The position numbers and the translations under genes are program-made. A stretch of DNA of 64,000 nt from Falsiroseomonas tokyonensis (GTDB lineage Bacteria; Pseudomonadota; Alphaproteobacteria; Acetobacterales; Acetobacteraceae), in the NCBI RefSeq assembly GCF_019024325.1, contig NZ_JAFNJS010000010.1, positions 104,709 through 168,708 of the forward strand, written 5' to 3'. The notes under the pieces were generated by a model that did no database searches, was not told where the DNA came from, and saw only the letters and a program-made list of their open reading frames with translations. Positions 33,815 through 43,691 of the stretch are shown one piece after another (positions within the stretch are counted from its first letter, which is position 1; the number at the start of each line of letters is the position of its first letter).

Positions 33815-36800
33815 ATGAACCCCGTCCGCCCCCGCAGGGCGGCTGCCCGTCCCACCGCCATGCCCATCGCCATCCTCGGCGCGGGCTGCCGGTTGCCGGG
33901 GGCCGCGGATGTCCAGGCCCTCTGGTCGCTGCTGGAATCCGGCACCGACGCCGTCTCCACCGTGCCGGCCGACCGCTTCAACCAGGCCGCCTTCCTGCAT
34001 CCGCGGCGCAGCGAGCCGGGCCGGTCCTACACCTTCGCCGCCGGCACGCTGGGCGATGTGCGCGGCTTCGATGCCGGCGCCTTCGGCATTTCCCCGCGCG
34101 AGGCGGCGGAGATGGACCCGCAGCAGCGCCTGCTGCTGGAGGTGACGCTGGCGGCGATGGAGGATGCGGGGCAGCGTCCCTCCGCCCTCGCGGGCCGCGA
34201 TATCGGCGTCTTCGTCGGCGGCTCCTCGACCGATTACGGCGACCTGCGCCTGCTCGATCACAGCGGCGGCGACCGGTACTTCATGACCGGCAATGCGCTA
34301 TCGATCCTGTCCAACCGGCTGACCAATGTCTTCGACCTGCGCGGCGCGGCGGAGACGATCGACACCGCCTGCGCCTCCTCCCTCGTCGCGCTGCATGCCG
34401 CCTGCCAGTCCCTGGCCGAGGGGCGGCTGGAAGCGGCGGTGGTGGCGGGGGTGCAGATGCTGCTCTCGCCCTTTCCCTTCGTCGGCTTCTCCCGCGCCGG
34501 CATGCTGTCCCCCACCGGCCGCTGCCGCGCCTTCGCGGCGGAGGCCGATGGCTATGTGCGGGCGGAGGGCGCGGCCGCCTTCCTGCTGAAGCCGCTGGAT
34601 GCGGCCCTCGCCGCCGGCGATCCGATCCGCGGCGTCATCCTGGCGAGTGGCGTCAGCGCTGTGGGCCGTTCCATCGGCCTGTCCCTGCCGAACCGGGACG
34701 CCCAGGCGAAGCTGATCCGCCAGGTGATGCAGGCGGCCGAGGTCACCGGCGACCGGCTGGCCTATTTCGAGGCGCATGGCACCGGCACCCAGGCGGGCGA
34801 CCCGGCCGAGGCCTGGGCGATCGGCCAGGCGGCGGCCGGGCGCGGGGCGCCGCTGCCCGTGGGCTCGATCAAGACCAATATCGGCCATCTGGAGCCGGCC
34901 TCCGGCGTCGCCGGGCTGCTGAAGGCGCTGCTGGTGTTGGAAAAGCGCCAGGTGCCGCCGACGCTGCACCAGGGCAATCCGAACCCGAGCATCGACTTCG
35001 CCGCGCTGAACATCCGCGTGCCGGCGGCGCTGGAGCCGCTGGCGGATCTCGCCGCGCCGGTGGCCGGCGTGAATTCCTTTGGCTTCGGCGGCACCAATGC
35101 TTCCGTCCTGATCGCCCCCGCGCCGCCGCCGCGGCGGGTGGCGCGGGAGGCGAAGGGCGCGCCGGTGCCGCCGCTGCTGCTCTCGGCCCGCTCGGCGGCA
35201 GCCCTCGGCGCGCTGGCGGCGGAATGGGAAGCGCGCCTGGCCCAGGCGAGCCCCACCGAGACGGCCCGCCTGGCGCGGGGCGCGGCGCGGCACCGCGACC
35301 TGCATCCCCATCGCCTGGCGCTGCGCGGCGCGGAGGGTGCGGCGCTGGCCGCCGCCCTTTCCGCCTGGCGCCAGTCGGATCGGGCAGGCACGGCGAGCCT
35401 CACCAGCGGTGTCGCCGCGGCCTCCGGCGGGCTCTGCTTCGTCTTCAGCGGCAATGGCGCGCAATTCGTTGGCATGGGGCGCAATGCGCTGGCCACCTCC
35501 GCGCCCTTCCGCGCCGGCCTGCTGGCCGCCGATGCGGCGCTGGCGCCGCTGCTTGGCTGGTCGCCGCGGGAGATGGTGGAGGCGGGCGTCACCGCGGAGC
35601 AGCTCGCCGCGACCGATATCGCCCAGCCGCTGCTCTTCGCCATCCAGGTCGCCAGCCTGCAGGCCCTGGCGGCGGAGGGGCTGCGGCCAGATCTCGTGCT
35701 CGGCCATTCGGTGGGGGAGGTGGCGGCGGCGCACGCCGCGGGCCTGCTCGACCTGCCGGCCGCGGCGCGGCTGGTGGTCGCCCGCTCCCGCCAGCAGCAC
35801 CGCACCCGTGGCCAGGGCCGCATGGCGGCGCTCGGCGCCACGCCTGCCGATGCCGCGGCGCTGATCGCCGGCGCGGGGCTGGAGGGACGGGTCGAGGTCG
35901 CCGCCTTCAACGGCCCGGCTGCCGTCACCCTGGCGGGGCCGGAGGCGGCGCTGGACCGGCTGCGCCAGGCGGCGGAGGCCCGGCGCTTCGCCTATGTGCC
36001 GCTCGACCTGGACTATGCCTTCCACAGCGCTGCCATGGATGCGGTGCGGGACGGGCTGCTGGAGGAGCTGGTCGGGCTCGCCGGCCAGCCCGGCCAGGTG
36101 CCCATGGTCTCGACCGTCACCGGCGCGGTGCTGGATGGCGATGCGGTGGGGCCCGTCTATTGGTGGCGCAACCTGCGCCAGCCGGTGAAGTTCGAGCCGG
36201 CGCTGCGCACCGCCATCGCCCGCGGCGCCCGGCTGTTCCTGGAAATCGGCCCGAATCCGGTGCTGCAATCCTATCTGCGGGAGACGGCGCGCGCGGCGGG
36301 GGTGGAGGCGGCGAACCTCGTCAGCCTCAGCAAGCGCGATGCGGAGGGGGTCGATCCTTTCCCCGCCATCGCCGACCGCGCCTTCGCCGCCGGCGCCGAT
36401 CCGCGGGAGGGCCCCGCCTTCGCCGGCCCCGCGCAGCACCGCCTGCCGCTGACGCCCTTCGACCGCAAGCCGGTCTGGCAGCCGGAGACGGTGGAGGCCA
36501 GCCACCTGGTCGATGCCGTGCAGGACCACCCGCTGCTCGGCATCCGCCGCGGCGCGGAGCCGGGGGTCTGGACCCGGTCTCTCGATACGGAGCAGTCGCC
36601 CTGGCTGGCCGACCACCGGCTGGGCCCGGATGCGGTGCTGCCGGCCGCCGGCATGCTGGACATGGCGCTGGCCGCCGCCCGCACCCGCTATCCGGAGGCC
36701 GCGGCGCTGGAAGTGGCGGAATTCCGCATCCTGCGTGCCGTGACGCTGGAGCACGGAAGGGCGCGGGAGCTGCGCTGCACGCTGGACGCCGCCACCGGCC

Positions 36801-39800
36801 TGTTCCGCATCGAGGGCCGCCGCCGCCTGTCCGAGGAAGCCTGGGCGCTGCATGCGGAAGGCGAGCTGCGCGCCGCCACCGCCGCCGCGCTGAACCCCCC
36901 GGCCGCCGTGGCGCCCGGCCCGGGCGGGACGCCGGCCGCGATGGATGGCGACGCCCTGCGCGGCATCGCCGCCCGGCTCGGCCTGACCTATGGCCCGGCC
37001 TTCGCGGCCGTCGACGCCGTGGCGCCGACCGCGGTGCCCGGTCAGGTGCGGGTGCGGCTGTCGCTGCCTGCGGTGGCGCCGCCGGATGACGGCTTCCTGC
37101 TGCATCCCTCCCGCCTCGATGGCGCCATGCAGGGGCTGTTCGGCCTGCTCGCCGACTCCCCGCCGCCGCCCGGCACCGGGCTGGTGCCGGTGCGCTTCGG
37201 CCGGCTGGTGGCGCTGCCCGGGGCCGCCGCTGCCGTTACGGCGGAGGTGACGCTGACCCGCCGCGGCATGCGATCGGCCACTGCGCGGATGGTGCTGCGC
37301 GATGCGGTGGGACGGATCGTGGCCCGCGTTGAGGATGCGGTGTTCCAGCGTTTCGCGCTGCCCGGCGCGGCCTCGGCGCTCGATGCCGCCTATCGCATTG
37401 GCCTGGCCCCGGCGGCGGAGGGCTCGCCGCCCGCGCCCGCCTTGGCGCCCGCCATGGAAGCCGCCCGCGCCGCTGCCGCGGGCCTGGACCTGACCGAGGC
37501 CGCGCTGCTGCTGGAGGCGCATGTCGCCGCGGCCGCGCAGGGCCTCTATGCCGCGGAGCCGTCCTTGCATGAGGCGGCGCCCGAGGCCTCCGCCTACGAG
37601 GCCTTCCTGCGCCGCGCCCTGGTCGAGGACGGCGCCGCGGAGCCGGTCCAGAAGGGCACGCCGGGCGGCGTCCGCCTGCTGCCCGAGGGCGCCCTGCCGG
37701 AGGCCGCCGAGATCTGGCGCTCCGTGCTGGCGGAACAGCCGGGCCTCGCGCTGGACCTCGCCTGGATCGCCGAAGCCGCGGAACGGCTGCCGGAGGCGCT
37801 GCTTGGCCGCGCCCGGGACCCGCAGCCGCCGCCCGCCCAGGGCGAGGCCATGGCCAGGCTTGCGGAGGCGCTGGCCGCCGCGGTGGGCGCGCTGGCCGCC
37901 GCCTGGCCGGAAACCCGGCCGCTGCGCATCCTGGAAGTGGGGGCCGCCGGCGGCGTGCTGGCGCGGCGCGTGCTGGCGCGGCTGGCGCCGATGGGTCGCG
38001 CTTTGGTCTATGTGGCGGCCGGCGAGGGGCGGGTGCCGCTGCCCGAATTGCCGGAAGGCATGCCCGCCGGCAGCGAGATCCGCGGCGTGACCTGGGATCC
38101 GCTCGGCACCGCCCCGCCGCCTTTGGTGGCGGACCTCGTCATCGGCCTGGCGCCGGCGGCGCGGGCCAAGGCGGGTTCGGCACTGGCCACCGCGCTGCGC
38201 CCGGCGCTGGCCGAAGGCGGCGCGCTGCTGCTGGTGGAGCCGCTGCCCGGCCGCGTCTGGACCTTTGTCTGTGGCCAGGACCCGGCCTGGTGGACCGGCC
38301 TCGGGCCGGATGCGGTGGGCGGATCGGCTGGCGGCGCGCTGCCGGATGAGTCGCTCTGGCTCGGGCGCCTGGCGGAGGCCGGCTTCCGCGCGGTGGTGGC
38401 GGAGCCGCTGGCCTGCGCGCCCTGGCCGGCGCTGCTGCTGGCCGCCGAACAGCCGCCGCCGCCCGCCGCCGCCCAGCCGGTGCCGCCGCGTAGCCTGATC
38501 CTGGCCGATGCCGCCTCCGCCCCGCTGGCCGAGGCGCTGGCGGCGCGTCTGCAACGCCGCGGGGCGGAGGTGGCGCGGGCGCCGCTCGGCGATCTGCCGG
38601 CGCCCGGCCAGCTGCGCGGCGCCCGCATCCTGGTGCTGGCCGCGCCGGCGGAAGCCGCGCTGGCGGAAACACTCGCCGCCGTTACCCGCCTGGCGGAGGC
38701 CGCGACCGGCACGGCCGCGGGCTTCGTGCTGGTGACGCAGGGCGGCCAGCAGCCGGCCGAGGGGCGCCATGTGCCGGAGGCTGCGGCGCTGCTCGGCCTG
38801 GCGCGGGTGCTGTCGAACGAGATGCCGGCGCTGCGCCCGCGGCGGATCGACCTGGCGCCGGGCATGACGCCGGAAGCCGCCGCCCGCCGCCTGGCCGTCG
38901 AACTCGTCCAGGCGGCGCCGGAGCCGGAGGTGACTCTGGGCCCGGATGCGCGGCTGGTGCCACGGCTGCAGGCCGGGCTGACCGTGCCCGCCCCGGGCGG
39001 TCCGCTGGCGCTGGGTATCGGCCAGCCCGGCCGGCTCGGCACGCTGCGCTGGGAGGCCGCGGCGATCCGCGCGCCGGGTCCGGGCGAGGTGGTCCTGCGG
39101 GTGGACGCCGCCGGGCTGAATTTCCGCGACCTGATGTGGGCCCAGGGGCTGCTGCCGGAGGAAGTGCTGGAGGCCGGCTTCGCCGGCCCGACGCTCGGCA
39201 TGGAATGCGCCGGGGTGGTGGAGCAGGCCGGGCCGGGGGTCGCGCTGCGTCCCGGCACGCGCGTCTTCGGTTTCGCGCCGGGCGCGCTGGCCGCCCGCGT
39301 TATCACCCGGGTGGAGGCGATTGCACCGCTGCCGGAGGGGCTGGACCCGGTGCAGGCAGCGACCATCCCCGTGGCCTTCATGACCGCGCTGCATGCGCTG
39401 GAGAGCTGCGCCGATCTGCAATCGGGCGAGACCGTGCTGATCCATGGCGGCGCCGGCGCCGTGGGCCTCGCCGCGCTGCAGGTGGCGCAGGCGATCGGCG
39501 CCCGCATCGCCATGACCGCCGGCAGCCCCGCCAAGCGCGCCTTCCTGCGCGCTGCCGGCGCCGAGCTGGTGCTGGACAGCCGCGACCCGGGTTTCGCCGA
39601 TGCCTTGCGTGCGGCCTGGCCGGAAGGCGTGGACGTCGTGCTGAACTCGCTCGCCGGCGAAGCCATGGAACGCTCGCTGGGGCTGGTGAAGCCCTTTGGG
39701 CGCTTCGTGGAGCTGGGCAAGCGCGACTATGTGGAAAACCGCCGCGCGCCGATCCGGCCGCTGCGGCGCAATGCCAGCTACTTCGCCGTCGATGTGGACG

Positions 39801-41146
39801 AGTTGCCACGCGCCCGGCCGGGCCAGGCCGCGCGGCTGCTGGGCCAGGTCCGGGACCGGCTGCAGGACGGCACGCTGCGGCCGCTGCCGCATGCGCTCTT
39901 TGCCCCGGCGGAGGTGGAGGCTGCTTTCCGCACGCTGCAGGCTTCCGCCCATATCGGCAAGCTGGTGATCCGCCCGCCGGCCGAGCGCCCGGCCGCGGCC
40001 GCTGCCTGGGCGGCGCCCGCGGACCAGACCATTGTGGTGGTCGGCGGCACGCGCGGCTTCGGCCTGGCGACGGCGCGCTGGCTGGTGGGCCAGGGCGCGA
40101 AGCATCTGGCCCTGATCGGCCGCCGGGGTGGCGAGGAATCTGCCGCCGCGCTGCGCGAGCTTTCGGCGCTGGGTGCCCGCCCCGCCTTGCACCTGTGCGA
40201 CGCAACGGATGCGGCGGCGCTGGATGCGACGTTGAAGAAGATCCGGGCGGCGCGGCCGATCGGCGGCGTGGTGCATGCCGCCGCGGTGCTGGATGACGGC
40301 GCCGCCACGGCGATGGATGCCGCCCGCTTCCAGCGCGTGCTGGCGCCAAAATTGCGGGCGGCCGAGAATCTGGACCGGCTGACGGCGGGCGATCCGCTGT
40401 CACTGTTCCTGCTGTTCAGCTCCGCCACCACCGCCTTCGGCAATCCCGGCCAGGCCAATTATGTCGCAGCCAATGCGGCGCTGGAGGCGCTGGCGCGGCG
40501 CCGCCGCGCCGCCGGGCGCCCGGCGCTGGCCGTCTGCTGGGGCCCGATCGCCGATGTCGGCATGCTCGCCGATGACCGGGAGAAAGCGGAGAAGCTGAAC
40601 CGCCGCCTGGGCGTGGCCGCCATGACGGCGGGCGAATCGCTCTCCGCCCTGCCGGCGCTGCTCGCCGCCGCGGATGCCGCGCCGCTGCTGGTGCGGCTGT
40701 CGACCGGCGAGGGGCGGCTCGCCTTGCCGATGATGGCGGAGCCTATGCTGGCCGTGCTGGCCGGCGCCGAGGCCCCCGCCGCCAGCGAGGACCTGCGCGC
40801 CCGCCTGCCCACCTTGCCGCGGCCGGAGGCGGAGGCGCTGATCCTGCGCCTGGTGACGGAAGAGATCGCCCGCATCCTGCGCCTGCCGCCGGATGCGGTG
40901 GCGGCGGAGGCCGCGGTGACCGGTCTCGGCCTCGACAGCCTCGGCGCGCTGGAGTTGCGCGGCGGGCTGGAACAGCGCCTGGGCTTGCAGGTGGCGTTGG
41001 CGGCACTCACGGAGGAGTTGACTGTGGGGGCCCTGGCGCGGCAGATCGCCGATGCGGCTCTGGCGCCGGCGGGCGATGAGGTCACCATCTCCACCCTGAT
41101 GGAATCCTTCGAACCGAGCACAGATACGATCCGCGCCGCCGAATAG
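33815..41146 (+). CDS. Single-module reducing type I polyketide synthase (RkpA-like)
   Basis: A 2,443-residue megasynthase. Domains in order: KS (16-430; Cys186 in DTACASS, then EAHGTGTQAGDP and NIGHLEPASG), AT (530-840; Ser632 in GHSVGE, with YAFHS), DH (about 905-1180; His934 in ADHRLGPDAVLP, Asp1102 in HPSRLDGAMQ), a methyltransferase-like region (1290-1560; ILEVGAAGG at 1372), ER (1735-2050; NADPH loop HGGAGAVG at 1877), KR (2070-2300; GGTRGFG, Ser2203, Tyr2216) and ACP (about 2345-2420; Ser2375 in GLDSLGA). There is no thioesterase. A full reductive loop means saturated acyl chains are built iteratively. Release is probably by the adjacent alpha-oxoamine synthase. Rhizobial RkpA is the closest analogy. 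Confidence 0.93.
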   Translation: MNPVRPRRAAARPTAMPIAILGAGCRLPGAADVQALWSLLESGTDAVSTVPADRFNQAAFLHPRRSEPGRSYTFAAGTLGDVRGFDAGAFGISPREAAEMDPQQRLLLEVTLAAMEDAGQRPSALAGRDIGVFVGGSSTDYGDLRLLDHSGGDRYFMTGNALSILSNRLTNVFDLRGAAETIDTACASSLVALHAACQSLAEGRLEAAVVAGVQMLLSPFPFVGFSRAGMLSPTGRCRAFAAEADGYVRAEGAAAFLLKPLDAALAAGDPIRGVILASGVSAVGRSIGLSLPNRDAQAKLIRQVMQAAEVTGDRLAYFEAHGTGTQAGDPAEAWAIGQAAAGRGAPLPVGSIKTNIGHLEPASGVAGLLKALLVLEKRQVPPTLHQGNPNPSIDFAALNIRVPAALEPLADLAAPVAGVNSFGFGGTNASVLIAPAPPPRRVAREAKGAPVPPLLLSARSAAALGALAAEWEARLAQASPTETARLARGAARHRDLHPHRLALRGAEGAALAAALSAWRQSDRAGTASLTSGVAAASGGLCFVFSGNGAQFVGMGRNALATSAPFRAGLLAADAALAPLLGWSPREMVEAGVTAEQLAATDIAQPLLFAIQVASLQALAAEGLRPDLVLGHSVGEVAAAHAAGLLDLPAAARLVVARSRQQHRTRGQGRMAALGATPADAAALIAGAGLEGRVEVAAFNGPAAVTLAGPEAALDRLRQAAEARRFAYVPLDLDYAFHSAAMDAVRDGLLEELVGLAGQPGQVPMVSTVTGAVLDGDAVGPVYWWRNLRQPVKFEPALRTAIARGARLFLEIGPNPVLQSYLRETARAAGVEAANLVSLSKRDAEGVDPFPAIADRAFAAGADPREGPAFAGPAQHRLPLTPFDRKPVWQPETVEASHLVDAVQDHPLLGIRRGAEPGVWTRSLDTEQSPWLADHRLGPDAVLPAAGMLDMALAAARTRYPEAAALEVAEFRILRAVTLEHGRARELRCTLDAATGLFRIEGRRRLSEEAWALHAEGELRAATAAALNPPAAVAPGPGGTPAAMDGDALRGIAARLGLTYGPAFAAVDAVAPTAVPGQVRVRLSLPAVAPPDDGFLLHPSRLDGAMQGLFGLLADSPPPPGTGLVPVRFGRLVALPGAAAAVTAEVTLTRRGMRSATARMVLRDAVGRIVARVEDAVFQRFALPGAASALDAAYRIGLAPAAEGSPPAPALAPAMEAARAAAAGLDLTEAALLLEAHVAAAAQGLYAAEPSLHEAAPEASAYEAFLRRALVEDGAAEPVQKGTPGGVRLLPEGALPEAAEIWRSVLAEQPGLALDLAWIAEAAERLPEALLGRARDPQPPPAQGEAMARLAEALAAAVGALAAAWPETRPLRILEVGAAGGVLARRVLARLAPMGRALVYVAAGEGRVPLPELPEGMPAGSEIRGVTWDPLGTAPPPLVADLVIGLAPAARAKAGSALATALRPALAEGGALLLVEPLPGRVWTFVCGQDPAWWTGLGPDAVGGSAGGALPDESLWLGRLAEAGFRAVVAEPLACAPWPALLLAAEQPPPPAAAQPVPPRSLILADAASAPLAEALAARLQRRGAEVARAPLGDLPAPGQLRGARILVLAAPAEAALAETLAAVTRLAEAATGTAAGFVLVTQGGQQPAEGRHVPEAAALLGLARVLSNEMPALRPRRIDLAPGMTPEAAARRLAVELVQAAPEPEVTLGPDARLVPRLQAGLTVPAPGGPLALGIGQPGRLGTLRWEAAAIRAPGPGEVVLRVDAAGLNFRDLMWAQGLLPEEVLEAGFAGPTLGMECAGVVEQAGPGVALRPGTRVFGFAPGALAARVITRVEAIAPLPEGLDPVQAATIPVAFMTALHALESCADLQSGETVLIHGGAGAVGLAALQVAQAIGARIAMTAGSPAKRAFLRAAGAELVLDSRDPGFADALRAAWPEGVDVVLNSLAGEAMERSLGLVKPFGRFVELGKRDYVENRRAPIRPLRRNASYFAVDVDELPRARPGQAARLLGQVRDRLQDGTLRPLPHALFAPAEVEAAFRTLQASAHIGKLVIRPPAERPAAAAAWAAPADQTIVVVGGTRGFGLATARWLVGQGAKHLALIGRRGGEESAAALRELSALGARPALHLCDATDAAALDATLKKIRAARPIGGVVHAAAVLDDGAATAMDAARFQRVLAPKLRAAENLDRLTAGDPLSLFLLFSSATTAFGNPGQANYVAANAALEALARRRRAAGRPALAVCWGPIADVGMLADDREKAEKLNRRLGVAAMTAGESLSALPALLAAADAAPLLVRLSTGEGRLALPMMAEPMLAVLAGAEAPAASEDLRARLPTLPRPEAEALILRLVTEEIARILRLPPDAVAAEAAVTGLGLDSLGALELRGGLEQRLGLQVALAALTEELTVGALARQIADAALAPAGDEVTISTLMESFEPSTDTIRAAE

Positions 41147-41185
41147 GGTTTCGGCGCCGCAGGGCAGGGGGTTCGGCAGGCCAGG

Positions 41186-42508
41186 ATGAGTCGCGGTCAA
41201 GGGTTCGGGCTCTCCAACGCCGCCCGTCTGGCGCTCGTGCAACGCTTGGCGCGGCGGCGCGAGGGGCAGGAAGCGCAGGCGGCCTCCGACCAGCGCGGCT
41301 TCGGCGCCATCCAGGGCCTGCGCGACTGGGGCCTGATGCGGGAGGCGATGGGCGCGCTGTCCATCGAAAGCCCCTTCTTCCGCGCGCATGAGGGGCGGGC
41401 GGGCGCGCACAGCCTGATCGGCAACCGCGACACCATCAATTTCGGCTCCTACGACTATCTCGGCCTGAATGGCGACCCCCGGCTGCACCAGGCGGCGGCG
41501 GCGGCCATGGCGCGCTACGGCATCTCGGCCAGTGCTTCCCGGCTGGTTTCGGGCGAAAGGCCCGTGCATGGCGAGCTGGAGCGGCGGCTGGCGGCGCATT
41601 ATGGCCAGCAGGCGGCCCTCGCCTTCGTCAGCGGGCATGCGACCAACGTGACCGTCATCGGCCATCTGATGGGCCCGCGCGACGTCATCGTGCATGACGC
41701 CGCCATCCACAATTCCTGCGTCGAGGGCGCCAAGCTCTCCGGCGCCCGGCGCGTCTCCTTCGCCCATAACGACGCCCGGGCGGCGGAGCGGGAGATGGCC
41801 GCGGTGCGGCGCAGCGCCGGCCGGGCGCTGCTGCTGGTGGAGGGGCATTATTCCATGGACGGCGACGTGCCGGACCTGGCCGCGCTGCTGCAGGTGGCCC
41901 GCAAGCACGATGCCTGGCTGATGGTGGACGATGCGCATGGCCTCGGTTGCGTCGGCGCCACCGGCAAGGGGGTCTTCGAGGCGGCGGGGGTCGACCCGTC
42001 CGAGGTCGATATCTGGATGGGCACCCTGTCCAAGACGCTCTGTGCCGCCGGCGGCTATATCGCCGCGCGCGGCGACCTGATCGACTGGATGCGCCATACC
42101 GTGCCGGGTTTTGTCTATTCGGTCGGGCTGTCGCCGCCGCTTGCCGCTTCCGCGGCTGCCGCGATGGACATCATGGCGGCCGAGCCCTGGCGGGTGGCGA
42201 AGCTGCAGGCCAATTCGCGCCTGTTCCGCGACCTCTGCCGCGCCAAGGGCTTCGATACCGGCAGTTCGGAGGGCCTCGGCATCGTGCCCGTGGTGCTGGG
42301 CAGTTCGGTGCGCGCCATCCGCGTCTCCGCGGCGCTGCTGGAACATGGGGTGAATGCCCTGCCCATCGTCTTCCCGGCGGTGCCGGAGAAGCTGGCACGG
42401 CTGCGCTTCTTCCTCTCGGCCGAGCATTCCGAGCAGGATGTGCGCGACGCGGTCGCGGCGCTGGTGGCGGCCACCGACGGTGTCGCGCCAGCCGACCTGG
42501 CCGGGTGA
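41186..42508 (+). CDS. PLP-dependent alpha-oxoamine synthase (BioF/KBL/SPT family, RkpG-like)
   Basis: A 440-residue PLP enzyme of the group that condenses an acyl thioester with an amino acid and loses CO2 (AONS, 2-amino-3-ketobutyrate ligase, serine palmitoyltransferase). Visible features: INFGSYDYLGL, the ring-stacking histidine in FVSGHATNV, VDDAHGLG with the aspartate-histidine pair, and the PLP lysine K283 in GTLSKTLCAAGGY. It has an N-terminal extension of about 60 residues. It lies 39 bases after the PKS gene, so the PKS-bound acyl chain is the likely donor, giving a 3-keto sphingoid-like amine. The amino acid is unknown. Biotin synthesis is unlikely here because no bio genes are near. 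Confidence 0.88.
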   Translation: MSRGQGFGLSNAARLALVQRLARRREGQEAQAASDQRGFGAIQGLRDWGLMREAMGALSIESPFFRAHEGRAGAHSLIGNRDTINFGSYDYLGLNGDPRLHQAAAAAMARYGISASASRLVSGERPVHGELERRLAAHYGQQAALAFVSGHATNVTVIGHLMGPRDVIVHDAAIHNSCVEGAKLSGARRVSFAHNDARAAEREMAAVRRSAGRALLLVEGHYSMDGDVPDLAALLQVARKHDAWLMVDDAHGLGCVGATGKGVFEAAGVDPSEVDIWMGTLSKTLCAAGGYIAARGDLIDWMRHTVPGFVYSVGLSPPLAASAAAAMDIMAAEPWRVAKLQANSRLFRDLCRAKGFDTGSSEGLGIVPVVLGSSVRAIRVSAALLEHGVNALPIVFPAVPEKLARLRFFLSAEHSEQDVRDAVAALVAATDGVAPADLAG

Positions 42509-43620
42509 GCCTCCGCACCGGGCCCGTCCTCACCGCTGCCGAGGCGCGGGCCTTCCACGCGCTGCCGGGCCGGCTGCGCGGCCTCGGCTGGTCCGTGCCG
42601 CTGCGGTGGGAGGAGGCGCGGATGTTCGATCCGGGCTTCTTCGGCTTTTTGGGCGACCATGCGGTGGCGCGGTTTCTGGCTTGGCGGGAAGGCGAAGTGG
42701 TGGGCCGCATCGCCGCCTGCGTGCCGCAGGATGCGGCGGCGCCGGCCAGCTTCGGCTTCCTCTGCGCCGAACGGGACCCGGCGGTGGTCGAGGCCCTGCT
42801 GGCCGCGGCGCGCGGCTTCATCGCCGCCGCCGGCCGGGCGGAGATGACCGGACCGCTGTCCTTCACCATCAACCATGAGGTCGGCGCGCAGATCGGCTTC
42901 CACGATCGCCCGCCCATGCTGCGCATGCCCGGCACGCCGGACTGGCTGCCGGCGATGCTGGAGGCGGCCGGCCTGGCGCCGGTGCAGGATGTGGTGGCCT
43001 GCACGCTGGATGTGCCGGCGGAACGCCATGCGGCGCGCTTCGACCAGCTTGCCCTGAAGCGCCCGGCCGACATGGCGCGGCTGCGGCTGCGGGCGATGGA
43101 CCGGCGCGACTATGCGGCGGAGGTCGCGCGTATCGCAGACCTCTACAACGATGCCTGGGGCGCCAACTGGGGCGCCGTGGCACTGCGCCCGGCCGAGGTG
43201 GCGAGCCTCGGCAAGCTCCTGCGCCCCCTGCTTTTCGCCGGCGAGGTGGTCTTCGCCGAATGGGACCGCCAGCCGGTCGGGCTGGTCGCGGTGGTGCCGA
43301 ACCTGGCCGCGGCCATGCCGGCGGATGGGCGGCTGCTGCCCTTCGGCTGGGTGCGGCTGGCCGCCGCGCTGGCGGGGCGGGTGGGATCAGCGCGCGTGCC
43401 CATGCTGGGCATCACCCAGGCCTTCCGCGGCCACCCCGCCTCCGCACTCGCCATGGGCGCGCTGCTGCGGGAGGCCATCGGGCTCGCCGGGCGGCGCGGC
43501 TGGAACAGCCTGGAAATCTCCTGGATCCTCGAGGGCAATGCGGCCATGCGCAACGCCATGGCGCGGCTTCCGGCGCCGGTTTCCGGGCGCTGGCGGATCT
43601 GGCGCGGTACGACCCTGTGA
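42505..43620 (+). CDS. GNAT-fold acyltransferase, YghO / bacterial ceramide synthase-like
   Basis: A 371-residue GNAT-type protein. The C-terminal block VPMLGITQAFRGHPASALA, then WNSLEISWILEGNAAMRNAM, is the acyl-CoA-binding GNAT part and has the ELSWILEDN-like motif I associate with YghO and with the bacterial ceramide synthase of Caulobacter. The N-terminal half includes GFFGFLGDHAVARFLAWREG and GPLSFTINHEVGAQIGF. The GTG start overlaps the oxoamine synthase stop (GTGA), which ties the two reactions together. Likely role: N-acylation of the amine made by that enzyme. A generic GNAT role cannot be excluded from sequence alone. Confidence 0.75.
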   Translation: MSLRTGPVLTAAEARAFHALPGRLRGLGWSVPLRWEEARMFDPGFFGFLGDHAVARFLAWREGEVVGRIAACVPQDAAAPASFGFLCAERDPAVVEALLAAARGFIAAAGRAEMTGPLSFTINHEVGAQIGFHDRPPMLRMPGTPDWLPAMLEAAGLAPVQDVVACTLDVPAERHAARFDQLALKRPADMARLRLRAMDRRDYAAEVARIADLYNDAWGANWGAVALRPAEVASLGKLLRPLLFAGEVVFAEWDRQPVGLVAVVPNLAAAMPADGRLLPFGWVRLAAALAGRVGSARVPMLGITQAFRGHPASALAMGALLREAIGLAGRRGWNSLEISWILEGNAAMRNAMARLPAPVSGRWRIWRGTTL

Positions 43621-43653
43621 AACGCGGCGACATCGCGCCAGGCGGTCCTGGGA

Positions 43654-43683
43654 TTGACAGTGCCGGCCCGCTTGGTGGCTATG
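43654..43683 (+). promoter_or_regulatory. Candidate internal promoter for the kpsS-like gene
   Basis: TTGACA (43654-43659) and GCTATG (43678-43683) are separated by 18 bases; the second fits the GCTA-type -10 seen in alphaproteobacterial housekeeping promoters. The expected transcript start falls about 8 bases on, at or just before the ATG at 43692, so the mRNA would be nearly leaderless. Confidence 0.5.
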
Positions 43684-43691
43684 CGGCATCC

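Noticed and set aside
34298..40276. 1,992-codon open frame on the minus strand
   Set aside because: It is antisense to the PKS gene, has a His/Arg/Gln-rich composition with no domain, and arises from third-position GC bias in the sense gene.
41186..42508. Biotin-pathway BioF assignment
   Set aside because: No other bio gene is near; the PKS and capsule context fits an RkpG- or SPT-like role better.
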